From Gamarada debralockiae (taxonomy: Eukaryota; Ascomycota; Leotiomycetes; Helotiales; Hyphodiscaceae), in contig NXFV01000829.1 of the NCBI GenBank assembly GCA_002803225.1, positions 1-20,463 of the forward strand: a stretch of DNA of 20,463 nt, given 5' to 3'. Positions within the stretch are counted from its first letter, which is position 1. Each line of letters starts with the position of its first letter. The position numbers were made by a program, and so were the translations under genes. Positions 1-9,350 of the stretch are shown piece after piece. Under the pieces are notes generated by a model. The model was not told the DNA's origin. It worked only from the letters and a program-made list of their open reading frames with translations, and did not search any database.

Positions 1-396
1 CCTATCTTGGCTCACCGCCTTGCAGGGGGGTGACGATGAATTCTTGAAACCCCCTTTCGTACAAATCGATGCTCTCTGAACCAATCGGGTAGGTCGATCA
101 ATTTAGTGCCTCAAATAATTTCCCCCTGGTTCAACATCGAGATTATTATTACAACCTGGTCGCTTCCTTCACTCTCGTTTTGCTTTCTACACTTCATCCA
201 ACATCTTTCCATGCTCCTTCAATTCTTCTCATTTTATGGTCTGCGAGACCCAATTTTGAATTGTACATTTTCTTTTGGTTTTCCAAACCACCACACTCAT
301 TTGGTCCGCACCAGCCCGTTGTCACCAATTCTACCAGCCCGCCCACGTTAAATAATTGAGAGAACCTTTCCCAGAGAAGCCGTTTCTACATCTTCC
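1..396 (+). promoter_or_regulatory. Upstream region / 5' leader of the GT90 gene
   Basis: No convincing coding sequence. A CCAAT box lies at 81-85, and the stretch 150-390 is rich in C and T, as is usual for promoters and leaders of filamentous fungi. A short open frame at 106-351 has no recognisable protein character. The exact transcription start cannot be seen. Confidence 0.45.
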
Positions 397-2477
397 ATGA
401 AGATTTCGTCCCCCATCACAATGGCCTATCCAGGTCCGCCACGACGAGCAGCAGGGCTGCCAAGATACGTATTTCTGGCTGTCGTCATTGTCCTGATCTT
501 AGGCTACCTTCGACACCACCACATCCAGACCGCAGTGGGCGATTCATCGACGTATCTGCCTTCTTTGGATACGAAGCCGCCCCCGATAGCAGATGGCCCA
601 GCCGCCCCTCAAATACCAGCTAAGACGAAAGAAAAGCCAAAAGCGAAAGCTCCCGCTGCATCCTCCGCACATCCCATCGACGAGTTAATAGAAGGTGCCG
701 AGAAATCATTCGCAGACCTGTTGAAGAAGGAGAGCAAGGATCTTAACTCTGCAGCCGCAGAATACCGCAAAAGACGAGGGCGGCACCCACCGCCTGGGTT
801 TGACACATGGTTCAAGTTCGCCCAGGACAATGGCGCGGTGATTGTGGAGGACTTCTTCGATCAGATCTACCATGACTTAGGTCCATTCTGGGGACTGCCT
901 GCATCTACGATGCGAAAAGAGGCGCGGGATTACGAAATGACAATCCACGTTCGAGGGAACAATGCGACAACTGATAGTACCTGGTTCTGGACACAAATTT
1001 GGTTGGATCTTACGAAATCGATCGAACATATGCTCCCGGATATGAGTCTGCCTTTGAATGCTATGGATGAGCCGCGTATTGCTGCGCCATGGGAGAAGGT
1101 CAACGAATATATGGAGATTGAGCGCTCGACACGTTCTATGGCACCCGCAAGTGAAGTTATCACAGAATTTCAGAAGCTTGAAATTCCAGGAAATGGCCCA
1201 GACAAAGACGTTAAGACACAGCCTAAAGAATGGGAAGATACTCGTGAGTTGTAACAAGGCCTTGTTTCATTCATCTGCTAAGTTCAACAGTTCCATTCTG
1301 GAAAATTGCCTCCAGGGGCTGCCATCCAGACAGTCTCGCCCGAAAAGCAGCCTCCATGTCCGATTTCTCCCACATTCCCGAAATCTCTCTCGCGCACACG
1401 CTATCACACACATACAAGGGCTACATATCGAACTTCACACTCTCGACTGATTTCTGTCACCAGCCAGATCTCCAATCCCTTCATGGCGTGATGATCGAGC
1501 CCATCACCGTTTCTTCCACAAAGACATTGTTCCCCATGTTCGGCGGTTCCAAACTCCCCACAAATAACGAAATCCTTCTCCCCGCACCAATATACTGGAG
1601 TAACGAGGAGCGTTTCTCAGGCGGCGACGACCACGGCGGACCCTGGGTCAACAAACTCGACAAAGTGATCTGGCGAGGAGTAGCAACAGGTGGAAGGAAC
1701 AAAGCGAGCAACTGGAAAGGATTCCAGCGCCACAGATTCGTGGCGATGACGAATGCAACACAAGTATCACTCGCAGAATCCTGGGAAGAGATACCACAGA
1801 ATTGGGCGCTTCCCACAAGCCAGTACAACTTGGCCGCACAGCAGGAAAATAGACTAGGCAAATGGACAGGGGAGTGGGCTGATACTGGATTCGTGGACTT
1901 GATGTGCGATCGCCCTAAACCGGATGACCCTAACCCGAACCCGGATGACCCGAACCCGAACCCGGATGCCCCGAACCCGAACCCGGATGCCCCGAACCCG
2001 AACCCGGATGCCCCGGTTTTGACCTGCAATTACACGAGTCCGTACTACACCATTATGCCTGGCATGAAGATTGGTGAGCAATTCGATCGCAAATACCTAC
2101 CCGATATTGACGGAAACTCCTTCTCTGGACGATACAGAGGCTTCCTCATGTCGACGAGTTTGCCTATCAAGGCTACGATTTTCAAGGAATGGCATGATAG
2201 TAGATTGATGCCTTGGGTGCATTTTGTTCCTATGGACAACCGATTCATGGATTTCTACGGCATCATGGAATACTTTTTGGGATATGAGGGGGAGAACATT
2301 AAGGTTGAAGGACATGATAAGGCGGCAGAAAAGATTGCAATGGCCGGCCAGGCGTGGGCGAATAAGGTGCTCAGAAGGGAGGACATGCAGATCTATGTCC
2401 TACGACTACTGCTCGAGTACGCCAGATTAGGGCACGATAACAGGGATAAGCTGGGATTTGTGAAGGATTTGTTATAG
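397..2477 (+). CDS. GT90 (CAP10-like) glycosyltransferase, type II membrane protein
   Basis: Two exons, 397-1243 and 1291-2477, joined across a 47-bp intron (GTGAGT donor, AACAG acceptor, phase 1), give 677 residues. The protein has a short cytoplasmic N-terminus, one membrane anchor (about residues 24-38, YVFLAVVIVLILGYL), a Pro/Ala/Lys-rich stem, then a luminal catalytic domain. Family marks are WRGVATGG (W410), DIDGNSFSGRY (554-564) and PWVHFVP after a K-x-T-x-F-x-E-W segment; these match the CAP10/GT90 pattern. Known members transfer sugars such as xylose onto glycans in the Golgi; the acceptor here cannot be read. A second ATG at 421 (MAYPGPP) is in frame and may be the true start. The oddity is an Asp-Pro-Asn repeat, residues 494-524, inside the catalytic domain. 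No lesion is seen, so the gene looks functional. Confidence 0.9.
1923..2015 (+). repeat. 21-bp in-frame minisatellite in the GT90 gene
   Basis: Four full 21-bp units start at 1923, 1944, 1965 and 1986, with a partial fifth at 2007-2015. Each encodes D-(D/A)-P-N-P-N-P. Units 1-2 carry DD and units 3-5 carry DA, so units have spread by local duplication. The array lies between FVDLMCDRP and VLTCNYTSPYY, where related proteins, as far as I recall, have only a short loop. Since 21 is a multiple of three, copy number can change without breaking the frame. Confidence 0.95.
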
Positions 2478-3783
2478 AAGGCGATGTGAGGGATGTGTTT
2501 CTTTTACGCACGGTTTTAAGGGCTGGGGTGGGATACATACTGAGCATAGCACGGCGTCCGGTGAAGATAGGCTCGACAAAAGACACTTCTGCGGAAGCTG
2601 CATGCATAGCCTGGAGTTTGGGTGTCTTCATGGTGCATATGTGGGTTAGCTGGCTGTATATTAGCTGTATACTAGTAATTTAATGATAACATCCAAAGGC
2701 CCCTCTCCCTTTCCGTTCGTCGATGGTCTTAAATTCTCGATGCCCAAAGTTGGATCCCACACAGATTGTCACAGTGCCGGGGTGATGTTTGGTTGGATTT
2801 CTGAACTCGCATTTAAGCCGCAGTTTGCCTGCATATCGTTCTTCATCTCCAAAGTTTCGAGCACACTGGCAAGAAGACCCAACTTCACATTTCCAGAATG
2901 TCACGGGCTAGGTTTCATGTTCATGTAGCACATGTAGCCGCCCAATACCCCCGCAATGGTAAACATATTCTGTCACTCGCTGATCTTTGCAATTCTGTTC
3001 ATTCCATCCTAGTGGTTTCCTAAAAAAGGCTCAGATTCCTGAGGTCTGAGGTCGGTAACTAACATTGGTATTGATAAACTCGGCATGGTCTTCGGTCTGG
3101 TGATGCCTATTGCCCGCAGTTCTAGCGCAGCAGCATCCGCAGTAAAGAAGCACAAAGTGAAGTGGTATTTTGCATCTGGTTCCGCACGAGGAACTTGAGA
3201 CTTAATTTTGTTATCGTCGATGTAATTGTCGTTATCGTTCTCCTTTTGTCGTCGAATCACTTTTTGCTATCAATGTGCTCTTTTGAGCCAAGCTTGAGGT
3301 TCAATCGCCGGGTTACATGCAAGGGACGTCGGCTTAAATCATCGAGCTTGCTTGCAGAGGAGTAGTAGAGCCTGGAGATAAAGGCATATCTTCCTGGTCC
3401 CAGCCAATATAGGGGGTGATTTCGTTGCAGCGTGACCTCAGTTGCCTGAGCACCTTCATGGCGTATATTTATATTGAAGCTGGTTCAGATATCGGCATTC
3501 TGTGTTCCCAGTAAAGGGGCATTTCTTTCCCCTCTAGCGGGCAGCACTCAAGGCCGAGAAAAGCACTGATCTCGTCTCTTATGTGAAAGTTCTGACGTAC
3601 AACTCCTGATAATCGTGCTTCCTCATGCTCACCGCTGTTCTAACAGCCCCTTTCTCCATTTCTCAAGCACGAGAGGAATCAATGGCCTTCAGAGCGCAAC
3701 ATATATCTCCTCAACGGTCTTTCTTTCCCACCAACATTTGAATGCATATTAATAATCCTCTCTCCGACAGATTGCTACTCTAA

Positions 3784-3804
3784 CCCCCCCCCGCCCCCCC
3801 CGGG
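3784..3804 (+). repeat. C-tract (C9 G C8 GGG)
   Basis: Nine C, one G, eight C and three G in a row. The complementary strand is a long G-run able to form a G-quadruplex in principle. Such homopolymers are also prone to length errors in assemblies. Confidence 0.9.
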
Positions 3805-3911
3805 CGAGTCAAAGTCGAATGGTGGGATGGCTTTCCCAGCAACCAGCATGGCTGGTTGGGGGCTGTTGAGGACTTGATGTCATATCTTTGTTTTTATACC
3901 TGATTTGAGGG

Positions 3912-4220
3912 CTATATAGCGCGAGTCATAGCTCCAAGTTTCAAGCGAGCTGGGACAATGCATTTGTTGTCGCCGAGGCTCATTCCACTGTCAAGGTTAT
4001 TGTCAATGTCAAGGTTATTGTCAATGTCAAGGTTATTGTCAATGTCAAGGTTGTTTTCGAAGTAGCTATTCATATCCCAGCAAAGCTCATGAAGCGTGCT
4101 TGCGTGATTCTTTGCAGGTTCAGTAGAGTAAGTCATAAGTTTGGAACCTATTTCTCCGCAGTTTCTCGGGCGGCTCCACCTAGGAATTCTTTCTAGTGCC
4201 TTTGGCCAAGCTTGCTTCAA
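3912..4220 (-). CDS. Hypothetical 102-residue open frame carrying the minisatellite
   Basis: An open frame of 102 codons on the minus strand, with no recognised family. It begins MKQAWPKALERIPRW, has a middle part with Cys and Trp residues (HELCWDMNSYFENN), then three units of L-D-I-D-N-N from the 18-bp repeat, and ends in CIVPARLKLG. The composition looks protein-like, but no promoter, intron set or homology supports it. It could be the last exon of a decayed gene or chance. The repeat itself keeps the frame open, which inflates the apparent length. Confidence 0.2.
   Translation of the reverse strand: MKQAWPKALERIPRWSRPRNCGEIGSKLMTYSTEPAKNHASTLHELCWDMNSYFENNLDIDNNLDIDNNLDIDNNLDSGMSLGDNKCIVPARLKLGAMTRAI
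3991..4053 (+). repeat. 18-bp minisatellite, three and a half units
   Basis: Unit tcaaggttattgtcaatg starts at 3991, 4009 and 4027 with identical copies, followed by a partial diverged unit at 4045-4053. Identity between copies points to recent expansion. Read on the minus strand it encodes L-D-I-D-N-N. Confidence 0.95.
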
Positions 4221-5037
4221 TTACCTGATGACATTGGGTTCCATTACGTTGGTCAGAGCGAATCTGTTCATTACTGGACTTAATCATCTTGTCGCCATGA
4301 AAATTTTCATTCAGCTTATACACAGCTCTAACCGCCGCCGGAAAGATTTAAACCCTCTTCTATTTGCCTTAGAAGAAAGCTTTCCCCTTATTGTTTCAGA
4401 GGAAGTCATCGGAGTCGCACTTCAATTTCGCATATGATCAATTGTTCTCAATTGCAGGAGATTAGGAACACGTTGAAGCGCGTAATGCCTTCACCTCGTT
4501 CCGAATGTCCCAGTTTGAAGAGCGTCAGAGTACGGAGAAAACAGTGAAAACTACATCATTATTGCTTGCTGTCACTACAGTGTTCTTGCACACACGAACG
4601 CCAAACCGAAAAACGGACCCTGGGAACAATGTCCTCGTTTTGACCACAGAATCAAGTTCAGGGTGTGGACATACCAAGTGTGGTCTTGCTGTTATTGTTG
4701 ATCTCATTGTTGTTTGTCGTTCTTATTTCATCCTCGATTCGCACTCAACAGGAGGTCCATTCAGACGTTCAGCACAAGGCTCAGTACCTAACGAGAGAAT
4801 CCAACATTAAAACTAGGAGGTTGGCGATTGGAAAGAAGTCTTCCATTCGAATAGCCTACTTGGGTTTGGAGCATACGCGTACGGCAGGAGATGCTACGAC
4901 CCCTGGCGCGCTGGGTAGACGAAGATGCTGCTGCAGGTATATACACTGGGTCGACGAATTGGATACGACCGAAGTCAAATGCTGTACATTATTGAAGGAG
5001 AAACTACAAGTAGAATTTCCATTCCAATTCTCTCACT

Positions 5038-6382
5038 TTATACACAGCCGAGCTTTGATCCTGTAGCCCGCAGCGGCCACTCAAGGTATCGCTGCAGCTT
5101 TGGAGGGACATTGTTGTAGATGCTATCGAGTTGAAAAACAGTCCTCCTATTCGGTGTGCCCATGTCCCTCCCCTTCCATTCACATGATTTGATGGGGTAG
5201 ATGAGGACAAGCACGGCAGCCCAGTGGGCAAGTAAAATTTGCATCACCGGATTCGAAGTGTCGATGGCGCCCTCGAATTCCGCTTGGGGCAAGGAACTCA
5301 AAGAGCTGCACATTCTTGAGTAATTGAAATAAGCTGCAAGCCGGTCAATCGAGTTTTAGCTGTTCTGAGCTTCAGAGAGAGATCAAATGACGGAGGCATA
5401 CCTTCTCGCGAAGAAACTTCGAGGGAGGCCACAATTGCCAGTAGTTGCCCTTGAATCCTCTTCTCCAACGCGCTTTCGCATAATGGGCGCACTTCTTCTA
5501 CAGACGACCTGGCGGCTACAACGAATTGTGGGGCAATAGTTGGAAGACAGCTAAGTTTGGATGAGGCAAGCTGTAATTGGCAGTCCGAATCAAGTGAGTG
5601 GAACGCACTTCCTAATCTCTCCGGCCAATGCTGCCCCATGACAACCTGACATCCACGGAGAAGGGTCAAGAATTCCTCAATGCTCTCCCCAATGTATGAG
5701 GACTGCACCGCCAGGGCGTAACATGTAGCGAGTATAGCGTCACTTTCCGCACTAGTTTTTGGAGGGGTTGACATTGCTTTGTTCAGGCCTTGTATTGCAA
5801 GAACGCGGTGTGAAAGTGCTACTGAGAGAGTTGAGGTTGATACCATTGTCAGGTGAGATGCAGCGAGGCCTAGGACTGAATGCATCAGGAAATCGTACTG
5901 CGACGAACGGTTAGTCGAAAATAATCGTATGTGATTCAATCTTACCGAATGAGCGAATGAAGCTATATCTGTTACCCACACTTTGTCATTTCCCACGGGA
6001 AGATGAGGATAAGCATTCAAAATAAAGTGGTTGAACAATCTCATATCAGTCATACTGAACTTGATTGGGGTGGATTGGAGGTGAACTGTCTCTAGCAGAT
6101 ACGGAACCAGACTATGGATCTCTTTGCGGCTGCGACCTGGAGGGTACTGACAATCCAGCTTGACTTTGATGCAGTTGTAGCATGATGGATGATTCTCTGG
6201 GCACTGGCTCTGGAGTCAGCCTTGCAGGTTTGCATTCTACACGACAGTTTATACACCTTGATTTTCCGTCTTTTGCAATTGTAGCAGCCTCGGCGGGATT
6301 TTGTGTGCCATTTTCTGAACGGTTTGGAAGGCGGCGCACTGGTGGGCTGCTTTGCAAAGAATACCGCTTGAAGGCTGTTCAT
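5038..6382 (-). CDS. Zn2Cys6 fungal-type transcription factor
   Basis: Four exons on the minus strand, 6382-6257, 6203-5946, 5897-5402 and 5333-5038, encode 391 residues. Introns of 53, 48 and 68 bp have good signals (branch CTGAC or CTAAC where clear). The N-terminus has a full binuclear zinc cluster C33-x2-C36-x6-C43-x6-C50-x2-C53-x6-C60, preceded by HTKSRRG. The first intron falls exactly between KRRKIK and the third Cys. The rest is the helical regulatory region common to short C6 regulators: MRLFNHF near the start, FAHSYDFLMHSVLGLAASHL after splicing, and a C-terminal NPVMQILLAHWAAVLVLIYPI block ending in LQRYLEWP. Such proteins act in the nucleus and bind CGG half-sites. The target genes are unknown; no obvious cluster adjoins it. 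The 48-bp middle intron is a multiple of three and lacks a stop, so its retention would add 16 residues. Confidence 0.88.
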
Positions 6383-6697
6383 TTCGAGGTAATGTTGATG
6401 CGACTCTCTGTCGATCCGATAATGACCTTCATTGCCGTTGATCAGCTCATTCAGGGAGATGAGAGATGATGAATGAGGTTTTCTGTGTTCGGTATTTCAG
6501 TCACGAGTGCTGCATTGAGGCTGAGCTGCGTGGCGTGGCAAAACCTTCAGGCAAGCGACTCAATCAGGTCTTCCCAGCCCTGCACCCTGTGAAACTCGAA
6601 GCTCAGCACCCAAGAATCGTACCGTCGGCATCGACCAATGGTTCTTCCAAAACACGACGAATGAACGGATAGCATATTTCGAGCTTGTTGTGGTATA
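6383..6697. promoter_or_regulatory. Intergenic region between divergent TF and HET pseudogene
   Basis: A 315-bp gap separates the minus-strand transcription factor start from the plus-strand HET remnant start, so it presumably holds the TF promoter. I see no strong box or repeat in it. Confidence 0.4.
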
Positions 6698-7561
6698 ATG
6701 CTTTGCAAACTCTGTGCAAACATTGGTCTTGGCCGGATACTCAGTTCAGAGGGCTACAGACATCACTTTTCTGGCGTTGACCTTTGTACGTCTGCGAGGA
6801 ATGACTGCCACTTTTGCAAGACCATCTTGTCTGCGTATAGAAACGATCCCAACACACAATTAGAGGGAACTCAACTTTCTCAAAACGTCCTGAGAACCTG
6901 AGAAATCTTGGTCGCTTCATAGTTTACTCGAAGGACGAAAGCAACAGGACGAGAGACTTGACAGGCTTGACTGTTGCAAGATGTAAACTTGACCAAATCC
7001 TTCTGTTCACAACTCGAGGTATGACTGCTTTTCACGACATTAGAGAATAGTACTGACTGCTCTGCAAAGATGATCCTTTAGCTGCAATGATTCCTGGCCG
7101 GCTTGTCTCGCCGCATCTGGATGACTACGTGGGTATTGTGAAGTCTTGGATTCAAAAGTGTCAAACCGACATAGCTTGTACCAAAGGCGCGCCTACCGTA
7201 AATCGACTGCCAACACGACGTCGGGAATGTTGATGGTGCTACCTATCCGTCCTTGCATGAATCCTACGAGGAAATGGGCGCTTGGATTACCCTGAGCCAT
7301 CGTTGGGGAAATGTCTACCCAATTACATTGACCCTGGCGACTCTTGAAGAACGCCGGACTCAGATACCAATGGACAGCCTTCCTCCTCCCTTCCGGGATG
7401 CGGTCACTATGACTCGATCTCTGGGATATCGGTACCTTTGGATTGACTCCCTGTGCTTACACCTTTTGTTCCATACCCTCGACGGCCTCGAAGCCATCCA
7501 GAAATCTAGCTTTGCTGGTAGACGAAGGAAAGACATCAGCGGTTGCCCGTGGTACGTCTAG
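6698..7561 (+). pseudogene. HET-domain (heterokaryon incompatibility) gene, broken and truncated
   Basis: The start MLCKLCANIGLGRIL and the block GYRHHFSGVDLCTSARNDCHFCK (6698-6840) match the usual N-terminus of HET-domain proteins. The frame closes with TGA at 6899-6901, while homologous coding continues in another frame (LRNLGRFIVYSKDE). A plausible intron lies at 7019-7069. A second shift near 7214-7222 separates NRLPTR from VGNVDGATYPSLHES. The HET core follows: AWITLSHRWG, then IPMDSLPPPFRDAVTMTR and GYRYLWIDSLC to about 7459. After that the expected IIQD-type continuation is absent and unrelated sequence follows, so the domain is cut off. HET proteins trigger cell death when unlike hyphae fuse and are often lost or varied. 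At least two frameshifts plus truncation make it non-functional as read. Confidence 0.82.
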
Positions 7562-7621
7562 TGTTCAACCCATAGCTGCAAAAATGTTCTCCTCATGTTA
7601 CCCTTCTGCCGAGGCTGACCT

Positions 7622-8117
7622 TACTACAGGTAGACTCAGGTGCCGGCCTAACATTCATGACCAAGGACGTAGGCGTCACTATTATCCATGAAGATCCAAA
7701 GCCCCCAAGTCGACATCATCCTCGTCTACGGACTCCAAGGCCATCCCAACACGACATGGATGACCGAGAATAAAGGCTTCTGGCCTGCAGATCTGCTACC
7801 CTCATATCTGGCAGTGGAGGGAATTAGGGTGAGAATCATGGTATATGGCTGGAACGCCAGCGCCTTTAAATTACTGGGCAGAAGCGCGACAACTGAAATG
7901 CTACATTAGCATGCCGAGAATCTCGTCGCATTTCCATGAAACTTCCTCGATGGCTTCTGAGGCGCAAGTGCTAATCGCATGCGCCACAAGATCATATCCA
8001 TTCGCAGTTGCACTTGCGTATTTGCAATGCCTGTGTGCGTTGCCTCGATGCCGAGATTGCGGGTATTTACCGGATCCAGTCCGGCAGAGGCCCGGTCGAC
8101 AATCTGGTCTTTGTTAG
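7622..8117 (+). pseudogene. SesB-like alpha/beta hydrolase domain remnant (NLR N-terminal type)
   Basis: Coding traces begin with GVTIIHEDPKPP (about 7667-7703), shift frame, then read VDIILVYGLQGHPNTTW, FWPADLLPSYL and RIMVYGWNASAF (to about 7865). This order (V-D-I-x-x-V-x-G-L-x-G-H-P, then FWP-x-DLLP, then a Y-G-x-x-A block) is typical of the lipase-like domain called SesB, which often starts fungal NLR proteins. The frame ends in TAG at 7907-7909, and HAENLVAF just after it keeps family character but is followed by further stops. The catalytic Ser and the NACHT part are not found. A fusion with the upstream HET remnant is possible, but separate fragments seem likelier. Confidence 0.7.
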
Positions 8118-8700
8118 TTTATAGTAGACATATACCCTCAATTTGTATATTATAGAAACCTAACTACACTTATAGTAGTTGAGTTATAAGTGGGTTAAAT
8201 TCAATATTTTTTTGTGGTGTCTTGTTTTTGAGGTTTCGCGATGTTCGATCTGATTCATTGCAATTGTTCACTATGGCCTACTAGAGCCACGCAAACGCCC
8301 CTCAGATATCTGCATGATCTCGAGCATGCGTGGGGATGCATTGAAAAGAATCGGGGGAATGTGCAGTTCCGGGGTCAGGTTCGAGCAATCTTTGTGGAGT
8401 ATGTGAAGAAGGTGGGAGTTAGGCCGGTTTCGCACAACCTTGGAGATTGCTTATTAGCTCTTCGAGGGTCTTTGAAAAGAAATAGCCCTTAGTCCGGCAG
8501 AGTGGGATTGAGCTACAGTTATAGTGGCTATGTTGCTACAGCTGCCATTAGAATTAGCGCCTCTCTTATACTACTTATATATATCTATCTGTAGCTAAAC
8601 TAATAACTCAGCTTTATTTAATGAACACCTTTCTACTATTAATTTAGCTAAACGCCTCCTCTATCTCTCTTTTATCGCAACCCTTTTTAGGCTACTTCTA
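8110..8700. repeat. TpA-rich, RIP-like block
   Basis: Two A+T-rich parts (about 8110-8215 and 8510-8700) flank a less biased piece. By hand count TpA exceeds ApT in both (roughly 19 to 12, and 33 to 20), a ratio near 1.6. High TpA/ApT is a known mark of repeat-induced point mutation in ascomycetes. No coding domain or transposon ends are recognisable. An 83-codon open frame at 8241-8492 between them has no known family. Confidence 0.5.
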
Positions 8701-9097
8701 TTATTTGTCTAACATTGGGTTTTTGTCTTCCACTACGAATTGACCTTCCACTGCGAATTGACCTTCCACTACGAATTGACCTTCCACTACGAATTGCGAA
8801 TTGACCTTCCAAGAATCCGTTGTGATAAGAACTTCATTTCCCAAGGGCCGCCGTAAATGAGTGTTGGATGGCTTAGTCAGCCCTAAATGCAAGGAGACGT
8901 CAGGGGGTGTCCTGGCCTAATTCTTGGACATAGAATATGAGAGCGTCGGACCAACCACGGATATCTTTCACAAAGCCTGGATGAGCTATACAATTCCATG
9001 AGAAGGCTGAAGAATATTCAGAACAGCCGCCGATGATCAACATTAGCCTCGCATGGGAATTTACGTCGATGTCTTCTCGAATACCAGTCTCCATCAC
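8701..9097 (-). pseudogene. Possible gene fragment of unknown family, two frames
   Basis: Two minus-strand open frames may be parts of one decayed gene. The upstream one (9097-8900) reads protein-like, with GGCSEYSSAFSWNCIAHPGF, KDIRGW and a stop after ELGQDTP. Shifting frame at that stop gives TPPDVSLHLGLTKPSN and LGNEVLITTDSW, continuing into 8892-8701, where an 18-bp repeat encodes Q-F-V-V-E-G. I do not recognise the family. A single-base shift near 8900 would join them, but this is inference and the match could be chance. Confidence 0.3.
8727..8804 (+). repeat. 18-bp minisatellite, four units
   Basis: Unit cttccactacgaattgac starts at 8727, 8745, 8763 and 8781. The second has one substitution and the fourth carries a 6-bp insertion (ttgcga) before its end. 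On the minus strand the array encodes repeats of Q-F-(V/A)-V-E-G. Confidence 0.92.
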
Positions 9098-9350
9098 TCC
9101 TTATTGGCTAAGCGAGCGAAAATAGACTAAGGGCCACTAGTCAGCACTTTCATATGCTGCTGCACGGGAGGAAACCTACTGCACAGGCGGCTTTTGGTCG
9201 AATCATTTTGAATCATTCGTATCATGATGCATAAAGTTTACAGGTGGACGAAACAACTGACTCCATCTCTGCGTATTGAATCTACTCTTAAGGCACATCG
9301 TTTCCACTCCGTGCATCTTCTTTATCTCTCTATCAAATAGATTGCCCAAC
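9098..9350. other. Spacer upstream of the GST pseudogene
   Basis: About 250 bp with no supported gene. It includes whatever promoter the GST once had. Short open frames on the minus strand (9203-9430) lack protein character. Confidence 0.35.

Larger units (their letters stand above)
2478..5037. other. Gene-poor spacer, about 2.5 kb
   Basis: No gene is supported on either strand. Short open frames occur (for example 2680-2904 minus, which would encode a Cys-containing 74-residue peptide, and 3912-4220 minus), but none shows a recognisable family. The stretch holds an 18-bp minisatellite at 3991-4053 and a C-rich tract at 3784-3801. The first part must contain the GT90 3' UTR, and the last part the 3' end of the minus-strand transcription factor. 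Confidence 0.5.

Noticed and set aside
106..351. 81-codon open frame upstream of the GT90 gene
   Set aside because: Low-complexity, hydrophobic/aromatic translation of a pyrimidine-rich leader; no family features.
1481..2029. Long minus-strand open frame opposite the GT90 exon
   Set aside because: A shadow of the real exon; its repeated GFGFGASGF is just the antisense of the minisatellite.
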